A stretch of 64,000 nt of DNA from Oceanospirillum sediminis (GCF_014164585.1 NZ_JACJFM010000007.1:71569-135568); one strand, 5' to 3'; numbered from the stretch's first letter, positions 9,236 to 18,244 are shown. The notes: generated from the letters alone by a model not told the origin. Numbers and translations: made by a program.

Positions 9236-9501
9236 GCCAGATAAATCAGAGCATAAATCATTATATTGTTCCGCTGGAAGGAGCCCTGAAAGCTATCGCA
9301 GAGTTGGAAGCAGGCCATAGTCCGGGCAACTGGCTGCTATCTCTGAAACTGCTATACGATGGCGAGCCATCAGGTCAGGCCAGCTTTAATTTGTATGGAT
9401 ACAGCGAACCGGAAGCAAAAGAGCTGGTACAGAATATTCATCGTCATGAATTCATCATGCGTGAAATTGATGATCTGCTATTTGGTGACAGTGATACCTG
9501 A
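9232..9501 (+). CDS. Unknown 89-residue protein coupled to hemerythrin
   Basis: An acidic small protein without signal peptide, membrane segment or cysteine motif. It contains NWLLSLKLLYDGEPSG near the centre and a helical, charged C-terminal half with HRHEF. I do not recognise the family. The start ATG overlaps the hemerythrin stop (ATGA), so it is translated from the same message and should share its NifA/sigma54 control. A partner or accessory of the hemerythrin is a plausible but unproven role. Confidence 0.75.
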   Translation: MSQINQSINHYIVPLEGALKAIAELEAGHSPGNWLLSLKLLYDGEPSGQASFNLYGYSEPEAKELVQNIHRHEFIMREIDDLLFGDSDT

Positions 9502-9615
9502 AACCAGAGATCCGCCCAACGCACTGAACTGCACCATAACAGCGCCGGATTGTGAGACAAACACCGTGCATGATCCATTTTTTCGCCAGAATGCTCTATT
9601 ACATTTTTATTTCGC

Positions 9616-9631
9616 TGGCGCAATATTTGCT
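9616..9631 (+). promoter_or_regulatory. Sigma54 promoter for the PAS chemoreceptor
   Basis: TGGCGCAATATTTGCT has the exact GG-N10-GC spacing and a strong TTTGCT -12 element, 88 bases upstream of the chemoreceptor start. I found no TGT-N10-ACA site in the 110 bases upstream, so the activator could be NifA using a diverged site or another enhancer-binding protein. Confidence 0.75.
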
Positions 9632-9718
9632 GTTTTAAGAGGGTAACTGTCAGACCAAAGCTCAGCTTTCAGAGACCCGATCCGCCAGTTACCGGGTTGG
9701 GCGACCGAAGGAGCCCTT

Positions 9719-11275
9719 ATGAGAAGTCATATAGCAACAACGGATAAAGAAAAGAGCATTCCTGATAATGTTCCTCTGATATCAACAACCGACCTTAAAG
9801 GTCGCATCACCCTGGTGAACGATGCCTTTATTGAAGTGTCTGGTTTTACCCGGGAAGAACTGATTGGCAAAGCTCACAGTATTGTACGCCACCCGGATGT
9901 CCCCCCGGCTGTTTTTGCCGACCTGTGGCAGGTATTACACAGAGGTAAGCCCTGGATGGGGACCGTAAAAAATCGCTGCAAAAATGGTGATTATTACTGG
10001 GTAAACGCTTTTGTTACGCCCATATTCGAAGGTCACAAAGTGGTGGGCTATCAGTCAGTACGGGAAAAACCAAAACCCAATCAGATCAGACGGGCAGAAC
10101 AGATCTATGCCCGGGTCAACAAAGGCGTCAACCGTTTCAGTCTATATGATTTAAAGCTGCGCCATATCATGCCTGTCATTGCGGCAGTATCAGCGATGAC
10201 ACCCTCTGTTATCACAGGTATCTGGTCATTATCTTATGCTGGTTTAATCGCAACCTCTGTCAGCTCCGCCCTGCTGATGACCGGGCTTAGTTATTTTTTT
10301 CTCCGTCCGTTAAACAATGCCACTCAGCGCTCTGAAAAGTATGTCAAAAGCGATCTGTTATCAGAAATGTATGGTAACTGTACCGCAGAAGCCGGGCAGC
10401 TTTATCTGGCCGGTATCATGCGAGAAGCCAATATCCGTGCCATGACTACCCGCATCACCTACTCCGTGAATGAGTTATACAAACTGGGAGATGACACCAC
10501 TCAGATTGCTCAGCATGCAGCTGATGCAATCAATCGTCAGGCAGCAGAAATCGAGCAGATCGCCGCTGTTACCCATCAGCTATCAGGCTCCATCGACAAT
10601 ATCGCGCAGAATGCTGCCGATAGCTGCAACGCAACCCATAGAGCGAATCAGCTGGCCCACCAGGGAAAACGTGCTGTACAGGAAACCTCTCAGGCGATTT
10701 TCTCCCTGGTCGATACCATTGAACAGGCATCAGATAAAGTCAGTCGCCTGCACCAGGCGACCGGCGAAATTGCAGATACCATCAGTATCATTACTGAGAT
10801 TGCTGACCAGACAAATCTGCTGGCTCTCAATGCAGCCATCGAAGCAGCCCGCGCAGGGGAACAGGGCAGAGGGTTTGCCGTTGTTGCGGATGAAGTCAGG
10901 GCCCTGGCTCAGCGCACCCAGGAATCTACAGGGCAGATCTATCGCACGCTGGATAATCTGACCAGGGAAACAGACGATGCAGTATCCATTATGCGGGTCA
11001 GCAGGCAAAATGCTCAGTCCTGTGTACAACAGGCTGAAGTGGCTGGCGAGACTCTGGCCACTATCAGTGAAACAATGGAAAGTATTACCGGGATGAGCCA
11101 GGCTACGGCGACAGCGGCATCACAGCAAAGCAGTGCTGCCGAGGTCATTCGCAATAACCTGCATCAGGTAAACAGTGCTGCAGTTGAAGCGACAGAAGCT
11201 TCCGAGCAAACTAAAAATGCGTCAAAGAATCTGATTGATAACGTCAGAATGATCATGCAAAGCATCGCCAGGTAG
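9719..11275 (+). CDS. PAS-domain methyl-accepting chemoreceptor (aerotaxis type)
   Basis: A 518-residue Aer-like receptor. An N-terminal PAS domain (about residues 15-125, with [19 protein letters not shown] and [13 protein letters not shown]) resembles the FAD-binding PAS of Aer. One or two hydrophobic segments follow (about 150-200), then a cytoplasmic methyl-accepting domain with the conserved hairpin tip [19 protein letters not shown] (about 362-380). It would signal redox or oxygen to the chemotaxis kinase CheA. The start follows GAAGGAG. A sigma54 promoter lies upstream, which suggests movement toward low oxygen while fixing nitrogen; the ligand is inferred. Confidence 0.88.
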   Translation: MRSHIATTDKEKSIPDNVPLISTTDLKGRITLVNDAFIEVSGFTREELIGKAHSIVRHPDVPPAVFADLWQVLHRGKPWMGTVKNRCKNGDYYWVNAFVTPIFEGHKVVGYQSVREKPKPNQIRRAEQIYARVNKGVNRFSLYDLKLRHIMPVIAAVSAMTPSVITGIWSLSYAGLIATSVSSALLMTGLSYFFLRPLNNATQRSEKYVKSDLLSEMYGNCTAEAGQLYLAGIMREANIRAMTTRITYSVNELYKLGDDTTQIAQHAADAINRQAAEIEQIAAVTHQLSGSIDNIAQNAADSCNATHRANQLAHQGKRAVQETSQAIFSLVDTIEQASDKVSRLHQATGEIADTISIITEIADQTNLLALNAAIEAARAGEQGRGFAVVADEVRALAQRTQESTGQIYRTLDNLTRETDDAVSIMRVSRQNAQSCVQQAEVAGETLATISETMESITGMSQATATAASQQSSAAEVIRNNLHQVNSAAVEATEASEQTKNASKNLIDNVRMIMQSIAR

Positions 11276-11311
11276 ATAACATTTATTCGAATGTTTATGG
11301 CCATACAGTAA

Positions 11312-11346
11312 GCAACCGGAAGCGTCTGAATGACGTCTCCGGTTGC
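11312..11346. terminator. Bidirectional terminator hairpin
   Basis: GCAACCGGA and TCCGGTTGC form a 9-bp stem between the convergent chemoreceptor and fdxB genes. No long T-run is visible on either side. Confidence 0.65.
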
Positions 11347-11396
11347 ACGGCTATCTTCATCACAGAGTCAGTTTTACCACTGAAAACATGACGAAA

Positions 11397-11681
11397 CTAC
11401 TCTCCGGCAGCCCGTGCTTCATGGGTATGACAGCGTTTAGGACACACTCGGGCACAGGAACCACAACCGATGCAATCGCCACCATTTTCTATCACCATTA
11501 CACTGACGACATCATCCATATCATCGTCATCATCCGGCTCCCGTTCTTCCAGAGTAAACACATCTCTGGGGCAGACCTTATAACAGCGACCACAACCGAT
11601 GCAGGTCGTATCATCCAGATGCACCACAAACTCCGGTGTCCAGCTGGTACCATCACGGGTTAATCCTGTAATCACAGACAT
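11397..11681 (-). CDS. fdxB: Nif-specific ferredoxin III, FdxB
   Basis: A 94-residue 2[4Fe-4S] ferredoxin. Two cluster motifs are seen: CIGCGRCYKVCP near residue 27 and CIGCGSCARVCP near residue 70. The N-terminal SVITGLTRDGTSWTPEFV segment is typical of the nif-linked FdxB family. Between the clusters is an unusually acidic insert (EPDDDDDMDD). It is the last gene of the nifENX transcript and overlaps the DUF683 gene by one base. It probably donates electrons during cofactor assembly or to nitrogenase reductase. Confidence 0.9.
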   Translation of the reverse strand: MSVITGLTRDGTSWTPEFVVHLDDTTCIGCGRCYKVCPRDVFTLEEREPDDDDDMDDVVSVMVIENGGDCIGCGSCARVCPKRCHTHEARAAGE

Positions 11682-11893
11682 CAGACGCCCTCCTTTACTG
11701 CTGCCAGCTCTGTTCGGACCTGATCCCAGCGCAGGCAGGCCTGATAAGTCGCATCAGACATCTGTGGCAGCTGCTCATAACCAGCAGGCAGACTGTCTTC
11801 AACCAGATCATGCAGAGCCATCGCGGCTTCACTGGCAATGCGTTTCGCTTTACGCACCTCTTTCTCTAGCGCTTTAATCTCTTCCGGAGACAT
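11681..11893 (-). CDS. DUF683 / CCE_0567-type nif protein
   Basis: A 70-residue helical protein beginning SPEEIKALEKEVRKAKRIASE, with the LHDLVEDSLP motif typical of the small CCE_0567 (DUF683) family found in nif clusters next to nifX and fdxB. A cyanobacterial member binds metal and forms a helical hairpin. GAGGAA upstream supports the start. A 154-base gap separates it from the DUF269 gene, in which nothing specific was found. Its precise role in nitrogen fixation is not established. Confidence 0.88.
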   Translation of the reverse strand: MSPEEIKALEKEVRKAKRIASEAAMALHDLVEDSLPAGYEQLPQMSDATYQACLRWDQVRTELAAVKEGV

Positions 11894-12047
11894 ATTTATT
11901 CCTCATCAGCAGGTCAAAAGTGTTTTAGTTTCTTATTGCCGCCCGCTGTCGTTGTTATCAGCGACAGCCAGCAAAATGGCCGGAACAGTTTCAGGGGGGA
12001 TGGACGGGGTACTGTCAGCTCAGCAGGGGATGAAGGTTAACCGGAAA

Positions 12048-12515
12048 CTACTCTCTGGCAGCCCTGGGGTAGTTTTCCAGCAGAGTCAGGGCACTCTGGC
12101 AAAGTTTGTCAGCCTGTTCACACATCACATCAAGACTTTCAAAGCCAAAGCGATGAACATCTCTTAATGTCCTGTCCAGCACTAACAGCTTGCCTACGGT
12201 GATAACGACACGGCCAAAGCCTTCATGTGACAGACTGAACATAGGTGCAGCCATCAGACCACTACCAGCTTCAATACGCATCGCAATCGCGCTGTAATAG
12301 GCTTTCAACCGGGCAATGATTTCCTCATCGGGATCACCAATAATCGGCATTTCCCGCCGCTGGGCTTTAGTGACCACATAAGCCTGCAGAATTTCTGCCG
12401 GTGGCAACTCTTCATTCACCCCATAAGTATCAAACGCCCTGGTCTGACGAGTGATTTCCGGTATAAACAGATGGTCCGGTAAAGCCTCTGAAGGTATCGT
12501 ATGATCAACGTTCAT
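12048..12515 (-). CDS. NifX-associated protein (DUF269)
   Basis: A 155-residue protein of the NifX-associated DUF269 family, recognisable from the RQTRAFDTYG segment and GFGRVVITVGKLLVLDRTLRDVHRFGF. It is almost always found beside nifX. The second in-frame ATG (12515) is chosen because AGGAG lies six bases before it; the first ATG at 12521 directly abuts that site. It lies downstream of nifENX and the RseC-like gene and is likely on the same message. It is presumed to help FeMo-cofactor handling; mechanism unknown. Confidence 0.9.
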   Translation of the reverse strand: MNVDHTIPSEALPDHLFIPEITRQTRAFDTYGVNEELPPAEILQAYVVTKAQRREMPIIGDPDEEIIARLKAYYSAIAMRIEAGSGLMAAPMFSLSHEGFGRVVITVGKLLVLDRTLRDVHRFGFESLDVMCEQADKLCQSALTLLENYPRAARE

Positions 12516-12598
12516 AATCATCTCCTGGTTACAAAGGAAATGGCGACAGCCTTACTGACGACGCCATTAAACAACGGGTTTATGTCATCAGTCCGGTA

Positions 12599-13129
12599 TT
12601 ACGATACCGGGCCTGATTCTGCTGTCGGATTCAGGGTTTTCAGTGTTAAACGGGGAGGACTGCGCAAACTGAGATGACGACTGAATAAAACCCCGGCCAT
12701 CAGTCCTGCCAGCGCCAGAATCGCTGCGAAAATATCTCCCCACAAGCTACCAAGACAGGCACAGACCAGCATCACAACGCAAGGCAGACAGTAAGCCAGT
12801 AAGGTAATACGCAGCAGTTCTTCCTCTGCAATATGAATCTGTACTCCCTGCCCTTCATTCAGTGATGGTATCTGTGCCGGCAACGCTGGGGGAACTGTTC
12901 TCCGGGACGCAAGAGAATCCGGTTGCCAGCCGTGTATTGATAAAGCTCCTGGTATGCTTCCGGCATCAGGCATTACCTGAGCTTCAGGTGTCAGTTCCAG
13001 CTGCATAGTACGCTGACTGCCCTGACATACCTTATGTACACTGCAGCTTTTGCAGCTTTGCTGGCAGTCCGCCTGTACACCAAGTCGATTCCCCGGTAGC
13101 CGGATAATCACTCCCTGCGCAGAAATCAT
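12599..13129 (-). CDS. RseC/MucC-like membrane protein in the nif operon
   Basis: A 176-residue protein with an N-terminal cysteine cluster (C22, C26, C29, C35: CQQSCKSCSVHKVC) and two hydrophobic segments near residues 107-127 and 130-148, the layout of RseC/SoxR-reducing-system proteins. RseC of E. coli is linked to the Rsx/Rnf electron-transfer complex. This copy overlaps the end of nifX by four bases, so it is translated with the nifENX operon. It has a longer middle region than usual. Coupling the nif-linked Rnf complex to a redox target is a reasonable inference, not shown. Confidence 0.75.
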   Translation of the reverse strand: MISAQGVIIRLPGNRLGVQADCQQSCKSCSVHKVCQGSQRTMQLELTPEAQVMPDAGSIPGALSIHGWQPDSLASRRTVPPALPAQIPSLNEGQGVQIHIAEEELLRITLLAYCLPCVVMLVCACLGSLWGDIFAAILALAGLMAGVLFSRHLSLRSPPRLTLKTLNPTAESGPVS

Positions 13130-13686
13130 AATGTCTCTCCCTCTTGCTCTTCTCGGGGAAGATCATCACTCCAGTCACCGTCCCAGGATGATTTCGCCAT
13201 ATCCAAAAAACGTTGCCCGGCATCGGGCTGTTGCAGTTGACGTAATGCCTTCTGTAGCCAGAGAGGAGGGCGACTTTGCCAGAGGCTCTGCAGGTTTTTC
13301 AGTGCCACTTCGATCAACAGTCCCTCATCGACTTTAACCGGATAAATTCCCATAGCCTGTAGTTGCCTGATCGCTCCGCCGCCGATAGCATTACAGTACA
13401 CGCCATGACACCCCTGCAGCAGATCTAACCGGGCATCCAGCTGACTATGCTGCTTATCCTGCTGCGCATCCGCAGTAGAAAACTCTACGATTTCAGAAAC
13501 CTGATACGTCTGCGAACTAACGTCGTAAATCATAAAGGCTCTGGCAGCGCCGAAGTGCTGATTGATATGTACACGGTCACTGCTGGCAAAGGCGATTCTC
13601 ACAGATGGAGACTCCGGGTTATCCGTCAGATCCTGTGATATCTGAGATTGCTGTGCAGCCGGAGCAATCAGTTTCAAATGGCGCAT
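13126..13686 (-). CDS. nifX: FeMo-cofactor carrier NifX
   Basis: A 186-residue member of the NifX/NafY family. The core carries VHINQHFGAARAFMIYDV (around residues 42-59) and LQGCHGVYCNAIGGGAIRQL, the conserved cofactor-binding pattern including the histidine of xxHFG. NifX holds NifB-co or the VK-cluster and passes it to NifEN during FeMo-co synthesis. It overlaps nifN by 13 bases, with AGGAG upstream of the start. The C terminus is about 30 residues longer than the shortest NifX proteins. Confidence 0.92.
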   Translation of the reverse strand: MRHLKLIAPAAQQSQISQDLTDNPESPSVRIAFASSDRVHINQHFGAARAFMIYDVSSQTYQVSEIVEFSTADAQQDKQHSQLDARLDLLQGCHGVYCNAIGGGAIRQLQAMGIYPVKVDEGLLIEVALKNLQSLWQSRPPLWLQKALRQLQQPDAGQRFLDMAKSSWDGDWSDDLPREEQEGETL

Positions 13687-15050
13687 GACGACATCTCCTG
13701 CTCACGCCGGGAATACACAGAAACATAGGGAGCGACTTCATGATGATGAGCCTGAGACAACTGCATATTGGCTAACTGAATCAGAGTCTGCAAAGATCCT
13801 TTATAACCAATCCATAACTGATGCTGAGCACCCAGTCGGTCATAAACCGGCCAGCCCGCTCTTAATAACGGCAGCTGCAGACGCTGGGCCAGTCCGGCCC
13901 CATGAGCATTACAGATTAACAACCGGGCCTTATGAGACACCATCTGCTGCTCCAGCTCTTCAAGATCAGAAATATGAATCTCTTCAGCACAGACTCGATT
14001 CAGTGAGGGTGCGTTATGAGGTGCCACTGCCGCAACGACCTCTCCTCCCACAGAAGTGACCAGTGAGCTGAATGAGAGCAACAGATCCGGGTCAGCGGCA
14101 ATACCATAACGGGTAAAACCCAGCATAAAGTGACTGTCCAGCATCACATCCTGTAACTGGCTGCGTTCCCGCTCTACGGTATCCGGTACGGCTCTGCCAC
14201 TTATCTGATGAAGAGTATTCACCAGCTGATCCATCGCCTCCATCCCCATCAGCCCGTCAAAACGAAAATCCTCAACTCCGGTTCTTTGTGTCAGCAGATC
14301 CGCAGCATGATTCAGGGAGTGTCCTATAACCAGGGTAGCACTGGCTTTGCCCAGCTCAGCAAAGGCAGAAACCGGCGTACCTCCTGTCGTCACGGGGACA
14401 AAATCCGCCTCCATCATATGACCATCCAGAGAATCACTCAGATCAGGAACAACCACCGCCTTCAGCCCAAAGCGTTCCAGCAGCAGTTTCAGATAGTCGA
14501 TATCAGCCCCTGTCAGCATAGATGAGGCCAGTACATTGACCTGACAGGCATTCTCACCAGCACAGTCGGTAGCGGGTACCAGCCGGTCGAGCATTTCATA
14601 AAGTGCAATCGCAAAACCGGTTTCCAGCCCGCCACTGAAATCAGGCGTGATGGCAGGAATCACAGGCAAAGACTGATACTCAGGATTGTCCAGATAAAAC
14701 TGCCGGATCAGGCCTTTTACATCACTGCCCTGAGTCTCTGACAGTCCTGTGGTAGGAATACCTATCAGCTCCGGATTCCGGGCATTAATGATGGTCTTTA
14801 AACCCTGAAGTACGTTGCCATCAGCCCCCATGACTGTTGATGTCTGGTCCATCGCGCTGGTCTGCAGGGGAATGGGTTCACGAAAATGCCGCACAAACAA
14901 TACCTTGGCAAACGCACTGCATCCCTGAGAGCCGTGCAGCATAGGGATCGCATTTCTGACCCCCATAAATGCCAGGATAGCCCCTGCCGGCTGGCTGACC
15001 TTGAGCGGATTAACGGATAAAGGCTTCTGCTTTTTGATCACTCTGACCAT
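13674..15050 (-). CDS. nifN: FeMo-cofactor scaffold subunit NifN
   Basis: A 458-residue NifN, homologous to NifK. Visible signatures are NPLKVSQPAGAILAFMG near the N terminus, MLHGSQGCSAFAKVLFVRHFREP and the GIPTTGLSETQGSD segment. With NifE it forms the tetramer on which NifB-co becomes FeMo-co. The ATG at 15050 is preceded by AGGAGG; an earlier in-frame ATG at 15083 would overlap nifE. The gap to nifE is only 13 bases. Confidence 0.96.
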   Translation of the reverse strand: MVRVIKKQKPLSVNPLKVSQPAGAILAFMGVRNAIPMLHGSQGCSAFAKVLFVRHFREPIPLQTSAMDQTSTVMGADGNVLQGLKTIINARNPELIGIPTTGLSETQGSDVKGLIRQFYLDNPEYQSLPVIPAITPDFSGGLETGFAIALYEMLDRLVPATDCAGENACQVNVLASSMLTGADIDYLKLLLERFGLKAVVVPDLSDSLDGHMMEADFVPVTTGGTPVSAFAELGKASATLVIGHSLNHAADLLTQRTGVEDFRFDGLMGMEAMDQLVNTLHQISGRAVPDTVERERSQLQDVMLDSHFMLGFTRYGIAADPDLLLSFSSLVTSVGGEVVAAVAPHNAPSLNRVCAEEIHISDLEELEQQMVSHKARLLICNAHGAGLAQRLQLPLLRAGWPVYDRLGAQHQLWIGYKGSLQTLIQLANMQLSQAHHHEVAPYVSVYSRREQEMSSCAI

Positions 15051-15063
15051 ATCGGGCCTCCTG

Positions 15064-16482
15064 TTATGAGCTTTCCCTGTCACTCTGTGCCACAGGTGTC
15101 ACACTCGGTGACTCCCACGGTGCCGGTGTTCTTAATGCGGGCCAGATAGGTGACTCCAGCGTCAGACACAACTGCCGGGCCAGCTCAACCATGCCGTCGT
15201 AGCCAGCGTAGGCAAACTCCCGTTCCTGATTAATATCCAGAAACGGCAGCCGTGCTTTCAACGCCGTATACATATTGCGCCCCCCTGCAATCAGCAGGTC
15301 AGCCTGATAGTCCCGGATCGTATCCAGTAATGCCCGTGGACTGCCCTCCTCCAGCATACGGGCATCATCGCCCATAATTTCCCGGATACGAGCTTTATCC
15401 TCTTCGGTGGATTTCTTCGTACCGGTCGCCACAACGTCCATACCAAGATCCTGCAAGGCAGAAACAATCGACCAGGATTTAACTCCCCCGGTATATAACA
15501 ACACCCGTTTGCCTTTCAGCCTCTGCTGCCAGGGTATCAACTGCGCTCGGATACGGTTTTCTTCCCGTTCAATCAGCTGCTCTGTACGCGCAGCCAGATC
15601 CTCATCTTGCAGCAATCGGGCAAAACTGCGCAGCGCATCCGAGGTATCCCTGACACCATAAAAGCTGCCTTCAAACCAGGGAATCTGATAGCGCTGCTCC
15701 ATCTTGCGGGCCACATTGAGCAGGGCTTTGGCACAAACCACCATGTTGGCCTCAGCCTTATGCATCACCTGAACATCACGAAAACGGGCATCTCCGGATA
15801 AGGTGCATAACACCCTCAACCCCAGCTGATCCAGTAAAGGCATTACCTGCCAGAGTTCACCAGCAATGTTGTATTCGCCAATCAGATTGATATTGTGCAC
15901 CTGAATATCATGACGCTGAGCTTCAGCAGAAACAGGCTCTGGTTCTGCCGTTCCAATCACATATCTGAACATGACTTCTCCCGCCAGACGGTTACCCAGA
16001 TTTTTAGTGCCGTAAAACCCGGCAGAGTCGATAGGAATAACAGGAATGGAAAAGTGTTCACTGGCAGCTTTACAGACGGCTTCAAAGTCATCGCCAATCA
16101 GAGCCGGAACACAGGTGTTATAAACAAATACCGCGGTGGGTGAATAACGATCCAGCGCCTGACCAATACTATGGAACAGACGCTTTTCGCCACGTCCCAT
16201 AATCACATCTTCTTCTGACAGATCGGTTGTCATGCCGATACGGTACAGCTCGGACCCTGAAGAGCGTGTGCCACGGTTATCCCAGGAGTTACCGGCACAG
16301 GCGATAGAGCCATGCACAATATGTGCGACATCAGCGATCGGCAGCAGCGCAATCTGAGCGCCATCAAAGGCACAGCCACCATCCGAGGCACCTGGTTTTG
16401 CAGGCTTACAGCCACTTTTTTCTTTGGTGTTATGGTCGCAGGCTGGTTCATCCATTAAAGCGGCCAGTTCTTTTGCTTGCAT
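15064..16482 (-). CDS. nifE: FeMo-cofactor scaffold subunit NifE
   Basis: NifE of about 472 residues, homologous to NifD. Recognisable are [35 protein letters not shown] and [13 protein letters not shown] with cluster-binding cysteines. It is the alpha partner of NifN in FeMo-co assembly. The ATG at 16482 lies seven bases after GGGGGA; an ATG six bases earlier touches that sequence, and the one at 16512 has no site. It has its own sigma54 promoter and NifA site upstream, so nifENX and followers form a separate transcription unit from nifHDK. Confidence 0.96.
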   Translation of the reverse strand: MQAKELAALMDEPACDHNTKEKSGCKPAKPGASDGGCAFDGAQIALLPIADVAHIVHGSIACAGNSWDNRGTRSSGSELYRIGMTTDLSEEDVIMGRGEKRLFHSIGQALDRYSPTAVFVYNTCVPALIGDDFEAVCKAASEHFSIPVIPIDSAGFYGTKNLGNRLAGEVMFRYVIGTAEPEPVSAEAQRHDIQVHNINLIGEYNIAGELWQVMPLLDQLGLRVLCTLSGDARFRDVQVMHKAEANMVVCAKALLNVARKMEQRYQIPWFEGSFYGVRDTSDALRSFARLLQDEDLAARTEQLIEREENRIRAQLIPWQQRLKGKRVLLYTGGVKSWSIVSALQDLGMDVVATGTKKSTEEDKARIREIMGDDARMLEEGSPRALLDTIRDYQADLLIAGGRNMYTALKARLPFLDINQEREFAYAGYDGMVELARQLCLTLESPIWPALRTPAPWESPSVTPVAQSDRESS

Positions 16483-16541
16483 AAACATTCCCCCGAAAAC
16501 TGGACTGATCACATTCAGTCATTGGGTTTCAGGGATAAAGG

Positions 16542-16557
16542 AGCAAAGGCTGTACCA
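16542..16557 (-). promoter_or_regulatory. Sigma54 promoter of nifE
   Basis: Read on the minus strand, TGGTACAGCCTTTGCT has GG-N10-GC and a TTTGC -12 element, 60 bases before the nifE start. Confidence 0.82.
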
Positions 16558-16648
16558 GACAAACATTCTGCCAGAAAAAACATAACCTATTGTTTTAAAA
16601 AGAATAAAAACACAAGAAAAAATACTGACTCACAACTGATAGTCAGAT

Positions 16649-16664
16649 TGTCAGGAAGAGGACA
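16649..16664 (-). promoter_or_regulatory. NifA-type site upstream of nifE
   Basis: TGTCAGGAAGAGGACA fits TGT-N10-ACA and is centred about 100 bases upstream of the nifE -24 element. The remaining bases of the 422-base gap 16483-16904 hold no gene I can support. Confidence 0.75.
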
Positions 16665-16881
16665 TTCAGGAGCATGCGATTGGCATAAATACGACAATGC
16701 CCTGCTAACGAGCTGACAGAGCCAGAATATGAAATGAAAAAAGACAGGCACCACGTTCGTAGGAAAGCAGATAAAAGCCCGCACAAACCGGACAGGCTGA
16801 ACACCAGCCCCCCGTTCCAATCCCCCACAGATAACCCGGGTCAGGTATTCAGCAGTAACCAGTTTATGCAGGCATAACGGA

Positions 16882-16897
16882 GCGGGGAAGCTCCCGC
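16882..16897 (-). terminator. GC-rich hairpin after the 346-codon gene
   Basis: GCGGG and CCCGC form a short GC-rich stem just after the stop codon at 16905 on the minus strand. No T-run follows. It may end the long nifHDK transcript. Confidence 0.4.
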
Positions 16898-16904
16898 ATT
16901 ATGT

Positions 16905-17945
16905 TCAGAGGGTATAGGGTTTATGCAGCCAGTTGCGTACCAGCCGGGCCTGTCGCTCAGAGATATACCGGTATTCATCCAGCCAGTCATCCTGTAAGCG
17001 CGTCGGCAACTCCCTGGGCACAAGGTTGCCCGCTACCATACAGAAATACCATGCCCCGGAATAACCTGCGATTCTGTCAAACTGGCGTAGTTGCCTGGCC
17101 ATGTCCTGAGCATTGGTATCCAGCTGCCAGTTAAAGGCTTTCAGGCTGATTGCCTGTATCGCCTTCGGATAAAGACGCAGCTGCTGAATCCCCGGACCAA
17201 TCCGGCTTTCATGGCGCTGAAAAAACCAGTACTGATAAAAGCCGGATTCAGGAGTAACAGACAAACGCCATTCATCACAGAAACGGTGTAGATCATCTTT
17301 ATTGACACTTTGCTCAATGGCCTCGCTGATATTCATCAGATGCCCCGGCTGATATCGGGCATCACCCAGAGGCCTGGCAGGCAAAATCGCAGGTGTAACC
17401 GGTTCCAGAAGATCCTGCAGATCGTCCGGCATAGTGTCATCAGAAGATACATCGCTCTCACTGAACAGACCGGCATGCTGACTTAACAGGCAACGGGTCA
17501 TCATTTCCTGCAGTTCTTCCACTTCCAGCTGCCAGCTCTGTTCCGGCCTGTCACCATAGTTTGCGACGAAAAAATGTGTCGAACCGTCCAGGTTGAAAAC
17601 CAGCAACGGTTGCTGCTCCAGCTGACAGAGTAAATTTTCAAAGCTGCCCTGCTGTTCCAGTTGCTGTTGTAACCACAATTCAGGGTCCCGTGTCAGGATC
17701 TGCTGATCGGCCGTCATCAGTCCTCCGGGCCTGTGCCAGCCTGACCGGGTCAGCTGATACCGGAAATCGACCTCTGGCCAGCATGTTTTCAGATAACGAA
17801 GTAAAGCAGCCTGATCAGGTTTTACCTGACCCAGCCCCTGAATCAGGTCGCGGGCGGCTTCTGTTGTTTTCTGACTTAACGTTCCCTGCATACTGGCAGG
17901 CCGGGCGTCTTCTTTTGCACTATCAGATGTCGTAAACCATGCCAT
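16905..17945 (-). CDS. Unknown 346-residue nif-linked protein
   Basis: A soluble, mostly helical, Gln/Leu-rich protein without signal peptide or obvious catalytic motif. Segments that may help identify relatives are YLKTCWPEVDFRYQLTRSGW (about 50-69), LLVFNLDGSTHFFVANYG and GAWYFCMVAGNLVPRELP near the C terminus. I do not recognise the family. It follows the 94-codon gene by 14 bases and ends the series nifHDKT-ferredoxin-nifY-orf94, so its message should be made under NifA control. A role in nitrogenase maturation is suggested by position only. Confidence 0.8.
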   Translation of the reverse strand: MAWFTTSDSAKEDARPASMQGTLSQKTTEAARDLIQGLGQVKPDQAALLRYLKTCWPEVDFRYQLTRSGWHRPGGLMTADQQILTRDPELWLQQQLEQQGSFENLLCQLEQQPLLVFNLDGSTHFFVANYGDRPEQSWQLEVEELQEMMTRCLLSQHAGLFSESDVSSDDTMPDDLQDLLEPVTPAILPARPLGDARYQPGHLMNISEAIEQSVNKDDLHRFCDEWRLSVTPESGFYQYWFFQRHESRIGPGIQQLRLYPKAIQAISLKAFNWQLDTNAQDMARQLRQFDRIAGYSGAWYFCMVAGNLVPRELPTRLQDDWLDEYRYISERQARLVRNWLHKPYTL

Positions 17946-17959
17946 CGCTTACTCCTCTG

Positions 17960-18244
17960 CTAGTCGTCATCGTCATGCAGGGCTAATACCACCCCACAGG
18001 CAATATCATGATTGTTAGTTAAACCGGCACAATGACTGGAAGCATCCACCAGATAGAGATCAAAGTCCTCACCTTCAAATACAGGCTTAGCCAAACCCGG
18101 AATGTCATTGTCACTACAAACCGTTAATGAGCCCTGAGTTACCAGAGCTTTAAATACCGGTTGCAGCACCTCCTGATAACGCAGCTCCGGAGGTGTCTGA
18201 ATAATCTGCCCCGCCAGCTGCTCCAGCACCTGTTCACTGATCAT
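17960..18244 (-). CDS. Unknown 94-residue nif-linked protein
   Basis: A small acidic protein ending in HDDDD. It contains the segment KPVFEGEDFDLYLVDASSHC in the middle and two cysteines near its end (CAG...ACG). The start ATG overlaps the end of nifY by 11 bases, so the two are translationally coupled. No membrane segment is visible and the family is not recognised. The tight position between nifY and the 346-codon gene suggests a nitrogenase-assembly function, unproven. Confidence 0.75.
   Translation of the reverse strand: MISEQVLEQLAGQIIQTPPELRYQEVLQPVFKALVTQGSLTVCSDNDIPGLAKPVFEGEDFDLYLVDASSHCAGLTNNHDIACGVVLALHDDDD

Noticed and set aside
9540-9615. A NifA site for the chemoreceptor
   Set aside because: TGTGAGACAAACACC looks similar but the TGT-to-ACA spacing is wrong, so no site is claimed.
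16587-16828. Hydrophobic minus-strand frames upstream of nifE
   Set aside because: They include the nifE NifA site, have no ribosome site and resemble no family.
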